Of a DNA stretch of 63,686 nucleotides, positions 16,173 to 25,630 are shown in pieces. The number at the start of each line of letters is the position of its first letter. The stretch's first letter is position 1. This DNA comes from JASBZA01 sp964345295 (GTDB lineage: Bacteria; Bacillota; Clostridia; Saccharofermentanales; Fastidiosipilaceae), in NCBI GenBank assembly GCA_964345295.1, contig CAYFQG010000006.1:1-63686 (forward strand), read 5' to 3'. A program made the translations under genes and the position numbers. The notes under the pieces are model-generated. The model was given only the letters and a program-made list of their open reading frames with translations, made no database searches and was not told the origin of the DNA.

Positions 16173-17263
16173 TGGCATCCAACAAAGATATTATGTATCC
16201 TGAGAATTTCATTATTACATCTAGCCCCTATCTGAGGCAGGCAAGAAACACCCGCATGATTATGCTGGATGTCCTCATTGCCCTTTTGCCTTGTGTAGTA
16301 GCGGCTACGATTATTTATGGCACAAGAAGTTTGCTGATTATTCTGGTAGCTGTAGCTTTTGCTGTTCTTAGTGAGGGGTTGGCCAGACGTGTCATGAAGC
16401 GTCCCCAGACGATCGGCGATCTATCAGCTGTCGTAACCGGTCTTATCCTGGCTCTAAACCTGCCTATCGATATTCCTCTTTGGCAAGTCGCCTTAGGTTC
16501 CGTTTTCGCGATCGTGGTTTGTAAGCAGATTTTCGGCGGCTTAGGCCAAAACATTTTCAACCCGGCCATGGTTACCCGCATTGCCATGATGTCGGCTTTT
16601 TCTGCCTCGTTCATGACAGCCTCCCGACCGGTACAATGGATTTTAGACCGTTTCCCCGATGGCATAGCCGAATCCACGGCAACGTCTTCTGCTACAGCAT
16701 CGGCCACCATGGATGCCATGTCCAATCCCACACCCTTACAGCATTTTAAAGACGGCGGAGAACTATTTGCCAATGTAAACAATGTTTTCGTCAACGTCTT
16801 TTTAGGTGCTCATGATACTTTGGCCATAGGTGAGACTTGTGTTGCCGCCATCCTGATCGGCGGTATTTATCTGCTTCTAAGAGGCGTCATTAAGTTCTAT
16901 ATTCCTGTATCTTATATCGGTACAGTCGCTGTTTTATCCCTTATTTACGGTGGTTTTAACTTAAGCTTCGTCGGTTTTCAGATGGTCGTCGGAGGTTTAT
17001 TATTTGCTGCCTTCTTCATGGCTACAGATTATGCGACTTCGCCTTTAACCAATACAGGCAAGGTCGTGTACGGCATCGGTTTGGGACTTATTACGTGTTT
17101 CATCCGTTTCTGGGGAAGCCTGCCTGAAGGGGTCTCTTATAGCATCATCATCATGAATATCCTGACGCCTCATATTGACCGCTGGACCCGCCATAAGGCC
17201 TTTGGCCAAAGAGAGAAGGAGAGCATGGATCGAGCTTCGGCAAAGGAGGCAAAACATGTCTAA
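16172..17263 (+). CDS. rnfD: Rnf complex subunit D
   Basis: A 363-aa integral membrane subunit with about nine helices that carries covalent FMN in the family. The expected attachment region reads DAMSNPTPLQHF (about residues 186-197). The threonine before PL is kept, but the common alanine before it is a proline, and a Ser/Thr/Ala-rich stretch precedes it. Segments such as GLGQNIFNPAMVTR are typical of RnfD/NqrB. It overlaps rnfG by 8 bases. Confidence 0.93.
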   Translation: MASNKDIMYPENFIITSSPYLRQARNTRMIMLDVLIALLPCVVAATIIYGTRSLLIILVAVAFAVLSEGLARRVMKRPQTIGDLSAVVTGLILALNLPIDIPLWQVALGSVFAIVVCKQIFGGLGQNIFNPAMVTRIAMMSAFSASFMTASRPVQWILDRFPDGIAESTATSSATASATMDAMSNPTPLQHFKDGGELFANVNNVFVNVFLGAHDTLAIGETCVAAILIGGIYLLLRGVIKFYIPVSYIGTVAVLSLIYGGFNLSFVGFQMVVGGLLFAAFFMATDYATSPLTNTGKVVYGIGLGLITCFIRFWGSLPEGVSYSIIIMNILTPHIDRWTRHKAFGQREKESMDRASAKEAKHV

Positions 17264-17834
17264 TAAATTGGATTTTAAAGGCATCCTGAAACCTGCCTTG
17301 GCTCTTACTTTAATTTGTATTGTCACAAGTCTGGCTTTAGCTTTGACCAATAGTTTTACCAAAGATCCTATCGATAAAATTAAGCGCGATAAACAAAATG
17401 CCGCTAAGTTCGAGGTTTTCGAAGCTGCGGACGACTTTACGGATAAGGAAGCGACGGATGATTCCGGCAATACTTTTACTTATAGTGAGGCCTTGGATGA
17501 TTCAGGCCAAGTGATCGGCTATGTTTTCCAGAACGCCAGTCCCGGCTACCACGATAATGTCACCGTTATCACCAGTGTTGATATAGATGGCGTAATCTTG
17601 TCGGCAAAAGCCATCGACCATCAAGAAACGCCCAATATCGGTTCGAAGATTGTAGATGACCCGTCTTTTGCCCAAGGTTTTTCGGGTAAGGTCGGCCAGT
17701 TATCTTTTAGTTCCGACGGAGCAGGGGAGAGCCAAGTCCAAAGCATCTCCGGTGCAACGAAGAGTTCTACCGCTTTCTTAAATGCGGTGAACCAATCTAT
17801 GGCTCAATACGAAATTGTTAAAGGAGGCGAATAA
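17256..17834 (+). CDS. rnfG: Rnf complex subunit G (FMN-binding)
   Basis: 192 aa with one N-terminal membrane anchor (about residues 12-30) and an extracytoplasmic FMN-binding domain. The flavinylation motif SISGATKSST (about residues 160-170) carries the threonine that ApbE esterifies. The open frame extends further upstream, but ATG 17256 has AAAGGAGG upstream and gives the normal length. The start lies inside the end of rnfD. Confidence 0.93.
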   Translation: MSNKLDFKGILKPALALTLICIVTSLALALTNSFTKDPIDKIKRDKQNAAKFEVFEAADDFTDKEATDDSGNTFTYSEALDDSGQVIGYVFQNASPGYHDNVTVITSVDIDGVILSAKAIDHQETPNIGSKIVDDPSFAQGFSGKVGQLSFSSDGAGESQVQSISGATKSSTAFLNAVNQSMAQYEIVKGGE

Positions 17835-17836
17835 TC

Positions 17837-18553
17837 ATGGCTAAAGCGGATAAAGCGCCTGAAGTAAATTATCGTCAAGTCTTTACTAAGGGACTTATCA
17901 ATGAAAACCCTATCTTCCGCCTGGTGCTGGGACTTTGCTCATCGTTGGCGGTATCGAGTTCCTTAATCGGTGCTCTGGGCATGGGTGTTTCCGTTATTTT
18001 TGTTTTACTTTTATCTAATATTGCTATTTCTCTTTTGAGAAACGTTATTCCCAACACTGTACGTATTCCGGCTTACATCACCGTTATAGCCGGCTTTGTA
18101 TCCATCGTCCAAATGCTCTTGCAAGCTTTTGCTAACCCCATTTACGAACTTTTAGGTATCTACCTGCCCTTGATTGTTGTGAACTGTATTATCCTGGGTA
18201 GAGCTGAAGCCTTTGCCAGCAAGAACACCGTAGGCATGGCTGCCTTAGACGGTTTGGGTATGGGCGTAGGTTACACGATTGCCCTATTAAGTATCGCTTT
18301 TGTACGTGAATTGCTGGGGGCGGGGACCTTGTTCGGTTTTACTATTATTCCCGAAGCCTATACCATTAATCTCTTCACCATGCCAACAGGCGGTTTCCTG
18401 GTAGTCGGTTTCTTCATGGCTGTATGGAACCATTTGGCCGAAAAAAAAGGCAAACCCAGAGCGGGCGAAGACTGCAACGGCTGCCCCATGGCCGGTCACT
18501 GTGTTTCTGAATTCGTCAGATCGCAAAAAGAAGTCGAGGAGGATAAGGCCTAA
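17837..18553 (+). CDS. rnfE: Rnf complex subunit E
   Basis: A 238-aa membrane subunit with six helices, homologous to NqrD. GIYLPLIVVNCIILGRAEAF is the signature that RnfA and RnfE share. The polar C-terminal tail has Cys residues in EDCNGCPMAGHC, an extra feature seen in some clostridial RnfE. AAAGGAGG precedes the ATG. The stop overlaps the rnfA start (TAATG). Confidence 0.94.
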   Translation: MAKADKAPEVNYRQVFTKGLINENPIFRLVLGLCSSLAVSSSLIGALGMGVSVIFVLLLSNIAISLLRNVIPNTVRIPAYITVIAGFVSIVQMLLQAFANPIYELLGIYLPLIVVNCIILGRAEAFASKNTVGMAALDGLGMGVGYTIALLSIAFVRELLGAGTLFGFTIIPEAYTINLFTMPTGGFLVVGFFMAVWNHLAEKKGKPRAGEDCNGCPMAGHCVSEFVRSQKEVEEDKA

Positions 18554-19146
18554 TGTCTACCCATCTATTTTCTATTTTATTCATCGCCATCCTGGTCGAA
18601 AACTATGTCTTCGTACAATTCTTAGGCATCTGTCCTTTCCTGGGTGTTTCTAAGAAACTCGATACGTCCATCGGTATGAGCTTTGCGGTTATTTTCGTTA
18701 TGGTTTTGGCCACTGCGGTAACCTGGCCCATTAATCACTTTATCTTGGAGCGTTACGAGCTTACTTATTTACAAACACTGGTCTTTATCTTGGTCATTGC
18801 TGCCTTGGTGCAAATTGTAGAGACTTTCCTAAGACGCTTCATTCCGGCCCTCTACCATGCCTTGGGCATCTACCTACCCTTGATTACGACTAACTGTATT
18901 GTGCTGGGTGTTGTTATCTTAAATGTCCAAAGACAGTACAGTTTTGCCGAATCTATCGTGAACTCCCTGGGCGGCGGCATCGGCTTCCTTTTGGCCATGT
19001 TCATGTTTACCGGTATTAGGTCCAAGCTGGATGAGTCGGATATTCCGCATTTCTTCTCCGGACTACCTATCACCCTAGTTGCTGCAGGTCTGGCCGCCTT
19101 GTCCTTCCAGGGCTTTGCCGGCATTGCCGTGAATTTATTTAAGTAA
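18553..19146 (+). CDS. rnfA: Rnf complex subunit A
   Basis: A 197-aa membrane subunit with six helices, homologous to NqrE and to RnfE. The start LVENYVFVQFLGICPFLGVS and the repeat signature GIYLPLITTNCIVLGV are diagnostic. Together with RnfE it forms the central membrane core that holds an Fe-S cluster between the two subunits. Confidence 0.95.
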   Translation: MSTHLFSILFIAILVENYVFVQFLGICPFLGVSKKLDTSIGMSFAVIFVMVLATAVTWPINHFILERYELTYLQTLVFILVIAALVQIVETFLRRFIPALYHALGIYLPLITTNCIVLGVVILNVQRQYSFAESIVNSLGGGIGFLLAMFMFTGIRSKLDESDIPHFFSGLPITLVAAGLAALSFQGFAGIAVNLFK

Positions 19147-19156
19147 GGAGTTTAAC

Positions 19157-20014
19157 ATGTCTAGTATTTTAATGGCCGCCCTGATTCTGGGGATTTCCGG
19201 CCTTGTTTTAGGAATTATTTTGGCAGTTTTCTCCCAGCTCATGGCGGTTCCGGTCGACCAAAGGCAAGCCGATATTAGAGAATTATTACCAGGTGCTAAC
19301 TGCGGCGCTTGCGGTTACACAACGTGTGACGGCTATTCTAAGGTTTTGGCGGACGGGTCCGAGGAACAGATAAATCTCTGTAAGCCCGGCGGCCAACAAG
19401 TCATTGAGGATCTAGCATCTTATATGGGCGTCGATGCCTCTTCCATGGCTCAGACAACCGCTATGGTTATGTGTCAGGGAAACCGTGACAATATGAAAAA
19501 GAGAGCTGATTATAAGGGTGAAAGCAGTTGCCACATGGCTTCCTTAGTAGATGGGGGAGATGCATCGTGCGGTTATGGTTGCTTAGGCTACGGTGACTGC
19601 GTGAAGGTATGTCAATATGATGCGATTCATATCATTAACGGCTTGGCCGTCGTAGATCCCGATAAATTCACCTCCTGTACCATGTGTGTTAAAGAATGTC
19701 CTAAGCAAATTATCAAACTGGTTCCCATGGATAAACCGGCTTCCTTCGTACTTTGTCAGAATGAAGACCAGGCTTTGGTAGCTAACAAAGTCTGTGAAAC
19801 GGCTTGTATTTCCTGCAAACGCTGTGTAAAGGCCTGTCCTGAAGAGTGCATCAGCATTGAGCATAATCGGGCCGTTATTGACTATAGTCGCTGTACCAAC
19901 TGCGGCGAATGTCATAAGGTTTGTCCCAAAGACTGTATCTATTCGCTTTATCCGCCTAAGTTATTGACGGAAGACGAAAAGGCCAAAACCAGGCCCCGCG
20001 TCTTACAGAACTAA
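19157..20014 (+). CDS. rnfB: Rnf complex subunit B (ferredoxin-oxidising)
   Basis: 285 aa. An N-terminal membrane helix is followed by the Fe-S domain GANCGACGYTTCDGY, then four cysteine clusters: CGYGCLGYGDC, CTMCVKECPKQ, CISCKRCVKACPEE and CTNCGECHKVCPKD. This fits the subunit that takes electrons from reduced ferredoxin. AAGGAG precedes the ATG. It is the last of the six canonical rnf genes. Confidence 0.95.
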   Translation: MSSILMAALILGISGLVLGIILAVFSQLMAVPVDQRQADIRELLPGANCGACGYTTCDGYSKVLADGSEEQINLCKPGGQQVIEDLASYMGVDASSMAQTTAMVMCQGNRDNMKKRADYKGESSCHMASLVDGGDASCGYGCLGYGDCVKVCQYDAIHIINGLAVVDPDKFTSCTMCVKECPKQIIKLVPMDKPASFVLCQNEDQALVANKVCETACISCKRCVKACPEECISIEHNRAVIDYSRCTNCGECHKVCPKDCIYSLYPPKLLTEDEKAKTRPRVLQN

Positions 20015-20028
20015 AGTTCAATCTGCCC

Positions 20029-20433
20029 ATGCAGCAAGAAAATAAAGATTCATCTCAACACATTACATGGAAAATAAACAAGAAAGAGGCGCTTATTTTA
20101 GGCGCTATCTTTCTTGTTTTATTAGGTCTTATTTTTTGGTACTATTTTCTGAGACCTACAACGTCCGATTACAAGACAGCAGATATATACTATGAAAACG
20201 AATGGATTGAAAGTGTCGTACTGGACGGAAAAGAGAAGACTTGGACCTTAGAAATGCCCGAAAATACCCACCAAACCGTTGAGATAGAGGTTCATACCCG
20301 AGCTGACCGCAAAATTGAAGTTCTGTCTTCAAACTGTCCGGATAAAATTTGTGTCCATACCCCCGCAATATCCGAACCGGGCCAAAGCATAGCCTGCTTG
20401 CCCAACCATGTAATTATCAAAATCGAGGAGTAA
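20029..20433 (+). CDS. NusG domain II-type membrane-anchored protein
   Basis: A 134-aa protein with one membrane helix (about residues 22-42) and an extracytoplasmic NusG_II-like domain. The family's cysteine motif is seen in SSNCPDKICVHTPA and SIACLPNHVI. The function is not established. It is often found next to a Gx-transporter gene and to Rnf or FMN-binding proteins, as here. It starts 14 bp after rnfB. Confidence 0.75.
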   Translation: MQQENKDSSQHITWKINKKEALILGAIFLVLLGLIFWYYFLRPTTSDYKTADIYYENEWIESVVLDGKEKTWTLEMPENTHQTVEIEVHTRADRKIEVLSSNCPDKICVHTPAISEPGQSIACLPNHVIIKIEE

Positions 20434-20437
20434 ATAA

Positions 20438-20980
20438 ATGGCAAATTCCCCAAAGTCTATGTCCCCGTTAAATCGCTTGGTCTTAAGAGGTGTCCTGTTG
20501 GCCTTGTCCTTTATTTTATCGGCCATTGACCATAGTTTGCCCAGTTTTCTTCCGGGCGTGCCTCCCATGTCCATAGGCTTAGCCAATCTGGTCGTTCTAT
20601 TCTCCCTGATTTTTCTGAATGCCAAAGATGCCCTTATCATAACCTTAGCCAAGAGTATCTTTGTCTTCTTTTTAAGAGGACCTATATCCTTTTTGCTGAG
20701 CCTATCCGGAGGTCTTTTGGCCTTGCTTATCGAGGTGCTTATCTGGGTCTTACCTAAGAAGAAGATTTCGATTTATTTCTTGTCGGCCATAGGCGGCATT
20801 TTTCATAATGTGGGGCAGATTCTGGCCTACAGTTTCTATGCCAAATTAAACGTCTGGGTCTTGATGATTCCTTTGGCCCTGGTAGGTCTTGTAACCGGTA
20901 TCCTCATTGCCTTTATCTTAAATTTATTGACACCTTTAATGGACCGCTGGTTCAAGAATCGTCGAAAAGATTTTGGTTAA
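20438..20980 (+). CDS. Gx transporter family (heptaprenyl diphosphate synthase component I-like) protein
   Basis: A 180-aa polytopic membrane protein with five to six helices. SFILSAIDHSLPSFLPGVPP followed by SIGLANLVVLFSL is the family signature. Databases name it after a heptaprenyl diphosphate synthase subunit, but the protein resembles an S-component-like transporter. It lies 4 bp after the NusG-domain gene with GAGGAG before its ATG, so it closes the rnf transcript. Confidence 0.75.
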   Translation: MANSPKSMSPLNRLVLRGVLLALSFILSAIDHSLPSFLPGVPPMSIGLANLVVLFSLIFLNAKDALIITLAKSIFVFFLRGPISFLLSLSGGLLALLIEVLIWVLPKKKISIYFLSAIGGIFHNVGQILAYSFYAKLNVWVLMIPLALVGLVTGILIAFILNLLTPLMDRWFKNRRKDFG

Positions 20981-21058
20981 TTTTTACATATTTATGTTAG
21001 AATTTAGGAACTTGTGACAAAGAACCTTATGAATTAATGAAAGGAAACTTCTTCCGGC

Positions 21059-22645
21059 ATGAGTGAACCTAAAGCTAAAAGCAAAAGCAAGAATCCCAAA
21101 CGAGACAATATTATTAATCTTGTCTTAAGCATTTTTTCTATTCTGATTTCCGCCATCTTTGCCATCTATTTAATTATGAGCGATTTAATCCCTACGAAAT
21201 ATCTACTCTTAGGGATTATTCTTTTGTCCGTTTATAATCTCATAATAGTTGGGCTTCTTTTGACCGATCATAAAAGGTGGAAGCGCATTGTCGCAATCAT
21301 CTTAATCGTTATCAGTACTTTGTCCATGGCTTATGGGGCCAAAACCTTATATTCCGTAGATTCTTTTATAAAGAATATCACCAAGGGCAACACAAACGAA
21401 AAGGTCTATAGCCTATTGGTACTGGAAGGCGACAGTTATGAAACCGGTGACCAGGTGGAAGATACACCCGTGGGCTATGCCAAAGGGACCGACCTCACGA
21501 TAGCAGTTAATCTTATGCCGAAAAATGCCGGAGCCCTGGCTATGGAATATGCTTCTTATCCTGATTTGGCCAACGCTCTTTACGATAAAGAAGAACGTCT
21601 GATTATCCTCGACGAATCCTTCCGAACCATCGTAAAAATGTCTCATCCTAATTTTTTCTGGGATACTAAAATTATTGCTTGTACCGACACAGAATATTTA
21701 GCTAAATTAAAGGAAAGGGAAGAAGCAGCAGGACCGGGGCAAAACCCCTTGCCGACCCTACCGGATGATTTTTTGAATCAACCGCTCTTACCCGATGATG
21801 TTAAAGATCCTTCCGAGTTTGTGCCCGGCGATGATACCTATTACTATGCCGGCCAAAAAGTAGACGGAACCAAGCCTTTCACCTGCTTTATATCAGGTAT
21901 GGATACTTATGGAGATATTGATATAGCTTCTAATTCCGACGTTAATATCATCTGTGCCGTCAACCCTTCGACTCATGAAGTGCTGCTTATGCCTGTTCCC
22001 AGAGATTCCTACGTCCCTATCTACGGCACCGAAGGCGGTTACGACAAACTAACGCATGCAGGCGTCTTAGGGGTAGAAGCTTCGGCTAACTCCGTTGCCG
22101 ATTTAATGGGCATCCATATGGATAGCTACCTAAAGGTGAATTTCTCTACTTTGATTCAGGGCGTTGACCTTTTAGGGGGTATCACTGTAGACAATCCCGT
22201 CGAATTTACCTCAGTCCAGGGCTACCACTTTGCTCAGGGTCAGATTCGTCTTAACGGAGAGCAGGCTTTGGCCTTCTCCAGAGAAAGAAAGAATCTTTCC
22301 GGCGGTGATTTTGATCGCGGAATGAACCAGACCAGGGTTATAAAAGGCATGATCAACGAGGGACTTAAACCCAACAACTTACTAAACGCGGATAAACTAT
22401 TAAACAAGATGTCAGGCGGTTTTAAGACCAATATGCCGGACGTGGCTATTCGAAACCTTATTGCGGACCAGATTGATTCTATGGCCAAATGGGATATCCA
22501 AGCCTCTCATCTTAAAGGTTATGGCCAGATGGGCTTACCGTCTTATTTCTTACCCAACTACAACTTAAGTTTTGTCGTTTTATATGAAGATTCCGTTGAA
22601 GAAGGCAGAGACATGCTCTTGGATGTCTTGGAGATTGAACACTAG
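21059..22645 (+). CDS. LytR-CpsA-Psr (LCP) family cell-wall ligase
   Basis: A 528-aa membrane-anchored protein. Three hydrophobic segments lie within residues 17-105, a linker domain occupies about 120-250, and the LCP catalytic domain follows at about 275-440: MPVPRDSYVPI, VNFSTLIQGVDLLGG and GEQALAFSRERKN, with DFDRGMNQTRVI. LCP enzymes transfer polymers from undecaprenyl carriers to peptidoglycan. Its neighbour glf supports a role in cell-wall glycopolymer attachment. Confidence 0.88.
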   Translation: MSEPKAKSKSKNPKRDNIINLVLSIFSILISAIFAIYLIMSDLIPTKYLLLGIILLSVYNLIIVGLLLTDHKRWKRIVAIILIVISTLSMAYGAKTLYSVDSFIKNITKGNTNEKVYSLLVLEGDSYETGDQVEDTPVGYAKGTDLTIAVNLMPKNAGALAMEYASYPDLANALYDKEERLIILDESFRTIVKMSHPNFFWDTKIIACTDTEYLAKLKEREEAAGPGQNPLPTLPDDFLNQPLLPDDVKDPSEFVPGDDTYYYAGQKVDGTKPFTCFISGMDTYGDIDIASNSDVNIICAVNPSTHEVLLMPVPRDSYVPIYGTEGGYDKLTHAGVLGVEASANSVADLMGIHMDSYLKVNFSTLIQGVDLLGGITVDNPVEFTSVQGYHFAQGQIRLNGEQALAFSRERKNLSGGDFDRGMNQTRVIKGMINEGLKPNNLLNADKLLNKMSGGFKTNMPDVAIRNLIADQIDSMAKWDIQASHLKGYGQMGLPSYFLPNYNLSFVVLYEDSVEEGRDMLLDVLEIEH

Positions 22646-22671
22646 TTCTGAAGCTTAAGGAGCCTTAAACG

Positions 22672-23766
22672 ATGTATGATTTTTTAGTAGTAGGAGCCGG
22701 ACTTTTCGGAGCGGTTTTTGCGCATGAAATGAAAGAGAGAGGCTTCTCGGTCCTGGTTGTAGAAAAAGAAGACCATATCGGAGGCCATATCTATACCGAG
22801 CGTATCGAAGGTATCGATGTCCATGTCTACGGTGCCCATATTTTCCATACGCCCAAAAAAGAAATTTGGAATTACGTCAATCGCTTTACCGAGTTTAACC
22901 ACTATGTTAATTCTCCCATAGCCAATTACAAAGGCAAGCTCTATAATTTGCCTTTTAATATGAATACCTTCCATCAGATGTGGGGTGTTCGTACCCCCGA
23001 AGAAGCTTTGGCCGTCATTGAAGAGCAGCGTCGAGAAATTCAATCCGAGCCGAAGAATCTGGAAGAACAGGCCATATCTTTGGTCGGAAGAGATATTTAT
23101 GAAAAGCTGGTAAAAGGCTATACGGAAAAACAATGGGGAAGAGATTGTAAAGACCTGCCCAGTTTTATAATAAAGAGACTTCCGGTCCGTCTGACTTATG
23201 ATAACAATTATTTTAATGATCCCTACCAGGGCGTGCCCAAAGAAGGCTACAGTAAGTTGATTGAAAGGCTTCTGGAAGGCATAGAAGTCCGTCTGAATAC
23301 GGATTTTTTAGAAAACAGGGGAGAATTAACCGAACTGGCTCACAGAATCGTCTATACAGGCCCAATCGATGCATATTTCGATTTTAAGCTTGGACCTCTT
23401 GAGTATCGAACACTGCGCTTCGAGTCGGAAATTCTGGATATGCCCAATTATCAAGGCGTAGCCGTTATGAATTATACGGATAAAGAAACACCCTTTACCA
23501 GGATTATTGAGCATAAGCACTTTAATTTCGGGCAGCAAGAAAAGACAATTATCACGCGTGAGTATCCGGCTGAATGGAAGCTCGGAGATGAGCCCTACTA
23601 TCCGGTCAATGATGCCAAAAACAGTAAGCTTTATAAAGAATACGAAGTCATGGCCAGCTTAGAAAACGGTGTAATCTTCGGAGGACGCTTAGGCGAATAC
23701 CGTTACTACGATATGTGGCAGGCAGTAGAAAGAGCCCTCTTCTTTAGTCGCTATATCGCGGAATAA
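22672..23766 (+). CDS. glf: UDP-galactopyranose mutase
   Basis: An FAD enzyme of 364 aa that interconverts UDP-galactopyranose and UDP-galactofuranose. The Rossmann start DFLVVGAGLFGAVFAHEM, then HIYTERIEGIDVHVYGAHIF, GYTEKQWGRDCKDLP and the C-terminal GGRLGEYRYYDMWQ are all typical. AAGGAG precedes the ATG. It starts 26 bp after the LCP gene and is probably co-transcribed, pointing to galactofuranose in the surface polymer. Confidence 0.95.
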   Translation: MYDFLVVGAGLFGAVFAHEMKERGFSVLVVEKEDHIGGHIYTERIEGIDVHVYGAHIFHTPKKEIWNYVNRFTEFNHYVNSPIANYKGKLYNLPFNMNTFHQMWGVRTPEEALAVIEEQRREIQSEPKNLEEQAISLVGRDIYEKLVKGYTEKQWGRDCKDLPSFIIKRLPVRLTYDNNYFNDPYQGVPKEGYSKLIERLLEGIEVRLNTDFLENRGELTELAHRIVYTGPIDAYFDFKLGPLEYRTLRFESEILDMPNYQGVAVMNYTDKETPFTRIIEHKHFNFGQQEKTIITREYPAEWKLGDEPYYPVNDAKNSKLYKEYEVMASLENGVIFGGRLGEYRYYDMWQAVERALFFSRYIAE

Positions 23767-23799
23767 GGGCTCTTATAAAAAAATTACGGATAAAAAAGT

Positions 23800-23819
23800 G
23801 GCCGGTTTTATAACCGGCC
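23800..23819. terminator. Bidirectional terminator between glf and trxA
   Basis: An 8-bp stem GGCCGGTT/AACCGGCC has a 4-base loop. On the minus strand CACTTTTTTA follows, a strong tail for trxA. On the plus strand GTTTCT follows. Confidence 0.8.
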
Positions 23820-23828
23820 GTTTCTATC

Positions 23829-24146
23829 TTAAAGATGATCTTTTAATAATTGTTCCAGCTGAGGGGCTTGGTGTACACCGGCTTGCTTGTAGAGAAGATT
23901 GCCGTCCTTAAAAATAGCCAGGGTGGGAACAGCCATGATACCGAATCTCTGGCTCAGTTCGGGAGCTTGGTCTACATCGACTTGATAGAAGTCATATTTG
24001 AGACCGGTCTCGGATTCTTCGACGCTCTCCAGAATAGGATGCATAGCCTTACAAGGACCGCACCAGGTAGCAAAGAAGTCTACTAAAACAGGCTTCTCGC
24101 TGTTGTTAATAATTTCATCAAATTGTTCTTGTTTAAGTTCTCTCAT
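23829..24146 (-). CDS. trxA: Thioredoxin
   Basis: A 105-aa thioredoxin with active site ATWCGPCKAM at about residues 27-36 and the cis-proline in MAVPTLAIFKDG. It reduces protein disulfides in the cytosol. The frame runs on to a TTG at 24161, but that codon lies within the ribosome site GAGGAG, so ATG 24146 is the start. Confidence 0.95.
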   Translation of the reverse strand: MRELKQEQFDEIINNSEKPVLVDFFATWCGPCKAMHPILESVEESETGLKYDFYQVDVDQAPELSQRFGIMAVPTLAIFKDGNLLYKQAGVHQAPQLEQLLKDHL

Positions 24147-24296
24147 TTGTATACTCCTCAATTCATAAGTCTTAGCTTAAAGTATACGAAGATAAAAATT
24201 TCGGGTCCGAAACATTTGTGACAAGACCTAGACTTATTTAAGTGCGATATCTGTTATAATAGCAAATGGAATTTTTAAACTTATGGGAGGATTAAT

Positions 24297-25541
24297 ATGT
24301 CACAATTAAAGGGCAACTTAATTTTCGGCCAATCCGGCGGACCTACATCGGTTATCAACTCCAGTGCTGCCGGTGTTTTCCTGGAGGCTTTGAAGCACCC
24401 TGAAACAATCGAAAAAGTATACGGTGCCAAGCACGGTATCGTCGGTATGTTGAATGAGGAGTTCTATGATATGGGTCAGGAAGATCCCGAAGAGCTCAAA
24501 CTCCTGAAACATACCCCGTCGTCCGCTTTAGGCTCTGTCCGTTATAAATTAGCCGATCCGGATGTAGATGATACAGACTACAAGCGTTTATTAGAAGTAT
24601 TTAAGAAATACAATATCCGCTACTTCTTCTATAACGGCGGTAATGACTCCATGGATACCTGCAATAAAATTTCTAAGTTCATGCAGAAATCCGGTTGGGA
24701 AATGCGCGTCATGGGTGTTCCCAAGACCATTGATAACGACCTTTACGGCACCGACCACTGCCCCGGTTTTGCTTCGGCTGCCAGATACCTGGCTACTTCT
24801 ACTATGGAAGTCTATCAGGACGCTACGGTTTATGACACACCTCAGATCACCATTCTGGAGGTTATGGGAAGAAACGCCGGCTGGCTGACCGCTGCTACTT
24901 CTTTGGCCAATATTAAGGGTGCCGGTCCGGACCTTATCTACCTGCCTGAATTACCCATTAACTTCGAAGATATCAAAGAAGACGTCGAAAACGTTCTGAA
25001 GACCAAGAACAAGGTCATCCTGGCGGTTTCCGAAGGTGTACACACCGAAGACGGTAAATTATTGCCCGAACTCGTTGGTGAGGTTGCCGTTGACGCGTTC
25101 GGTCACAAACAAATGGGCGGTACCGGCGAAGTACTGGCCGACTACTTGAGAGACCACTTCGATATTAAGATCAGAGCCATTGAGTTCTCCTTGCTGCAAC
25201 GTTGTGCCGCTCACCTGGCTTCTCAAAGAGACGTGGACGAGGCTTTTGAAGCCGGTGCTACTGCTGTACGCAAGGCCTTGGAAGGTGTTACCGACCACAT
25301 GGTAGGCTTCAAGAGAGCCGACAAGGAAGAATACGAATGTGAATACATTTTGATTCCCTTGGACAAGGTTGCTAACACCGAGAAGAAGGTGCCCAGAGAA
25401 TGGCTTAATGAAGAAGGCAACGGTATTTTACCCGCTTACTACGACTATGCCTTACCCCTTATCCAGGGCGCTGTCGACATGCCTATGGAAGACGGCTTAC
25501 CTCGCTTTGCCAGACTTAAGAAAGTTTTAGCTAAGGCTTAA
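24297..25541 (+). CDS. pfp: Pyrophosphate-type 6-phosphofructokinase
   Basis: A 414-aa phosphofructokinase of the long PPi-dependent group. FGQSGGPTSVINSSAAG starts the fold. The phosphodonor site reads NGGNDSMDT, where Asp replaces the Gly of ATP enzymes and favours PPi. PKTIDNDLYGTDHCPGF and EVMGRNAGWL are further signatures. It uses PPi to phosphorylate fructose 6-phosphate, a reversible step common in anaerobes. TATAAT at 24255-24260 is a probable -10; GGGAGG precedes the ATG. The donor preference is inferred from one residue. Confidence 0.88.
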   Translation: MSQLKGNLIFGQSGGPTSVINSSAAGVFLEALKHPETIEKVYGAKHGIVGMLNEEFYDMGQEDPEELKLLKHTPSSALGSVRYKLADPDVDDTDYKRLLEVFKKYNIRYFFYNGGNDSMDTCNKISKFMQKSGWEMRVMGVPKTIDNDLYGTDHCPGFASAARYLATSTMEVYQDATVYDTPQITILEVMGRNAGWLTAATSLANIKGAGPDLIYLPELPINFEDIKEDVENVLKTKNKVILAVSEGVHTEDGKLLPELVGEVAVDAFGHKQMGGTGEVLADYLRDHFDIKIRAIEFSLLQRCAAHLASQRDVDEAFEAGATAVRKALEGVTDHMVGFKRADKEEYECEYILIPLDKVANTEKKVPREWLNEEGNGILPAYYDYALPLIQGAVDMPMEDGLPRFARLKKVLAKA

Positions 25542-25570
25542 GTTTAAGTCCGATTAATTGCTAAATGTTA

Positions 25571-25602
25571 GGAAGGCCCGGCCATGACGGTCCGGGCTTT
25601 CC
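25571..25602 (+). terminator. Terminator after phosphofructokinase
   Basis: The stem GGAAGGCCCGGCC pairs with GGTCCGGGCTTTCC with small imperfections, and TTATT follows. It lies 30 bp after the stop codon. Confidence 0.75.
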
Positions 25603-25630
25603 TTATTAATTAAAGAATAGGAGCATAAGG

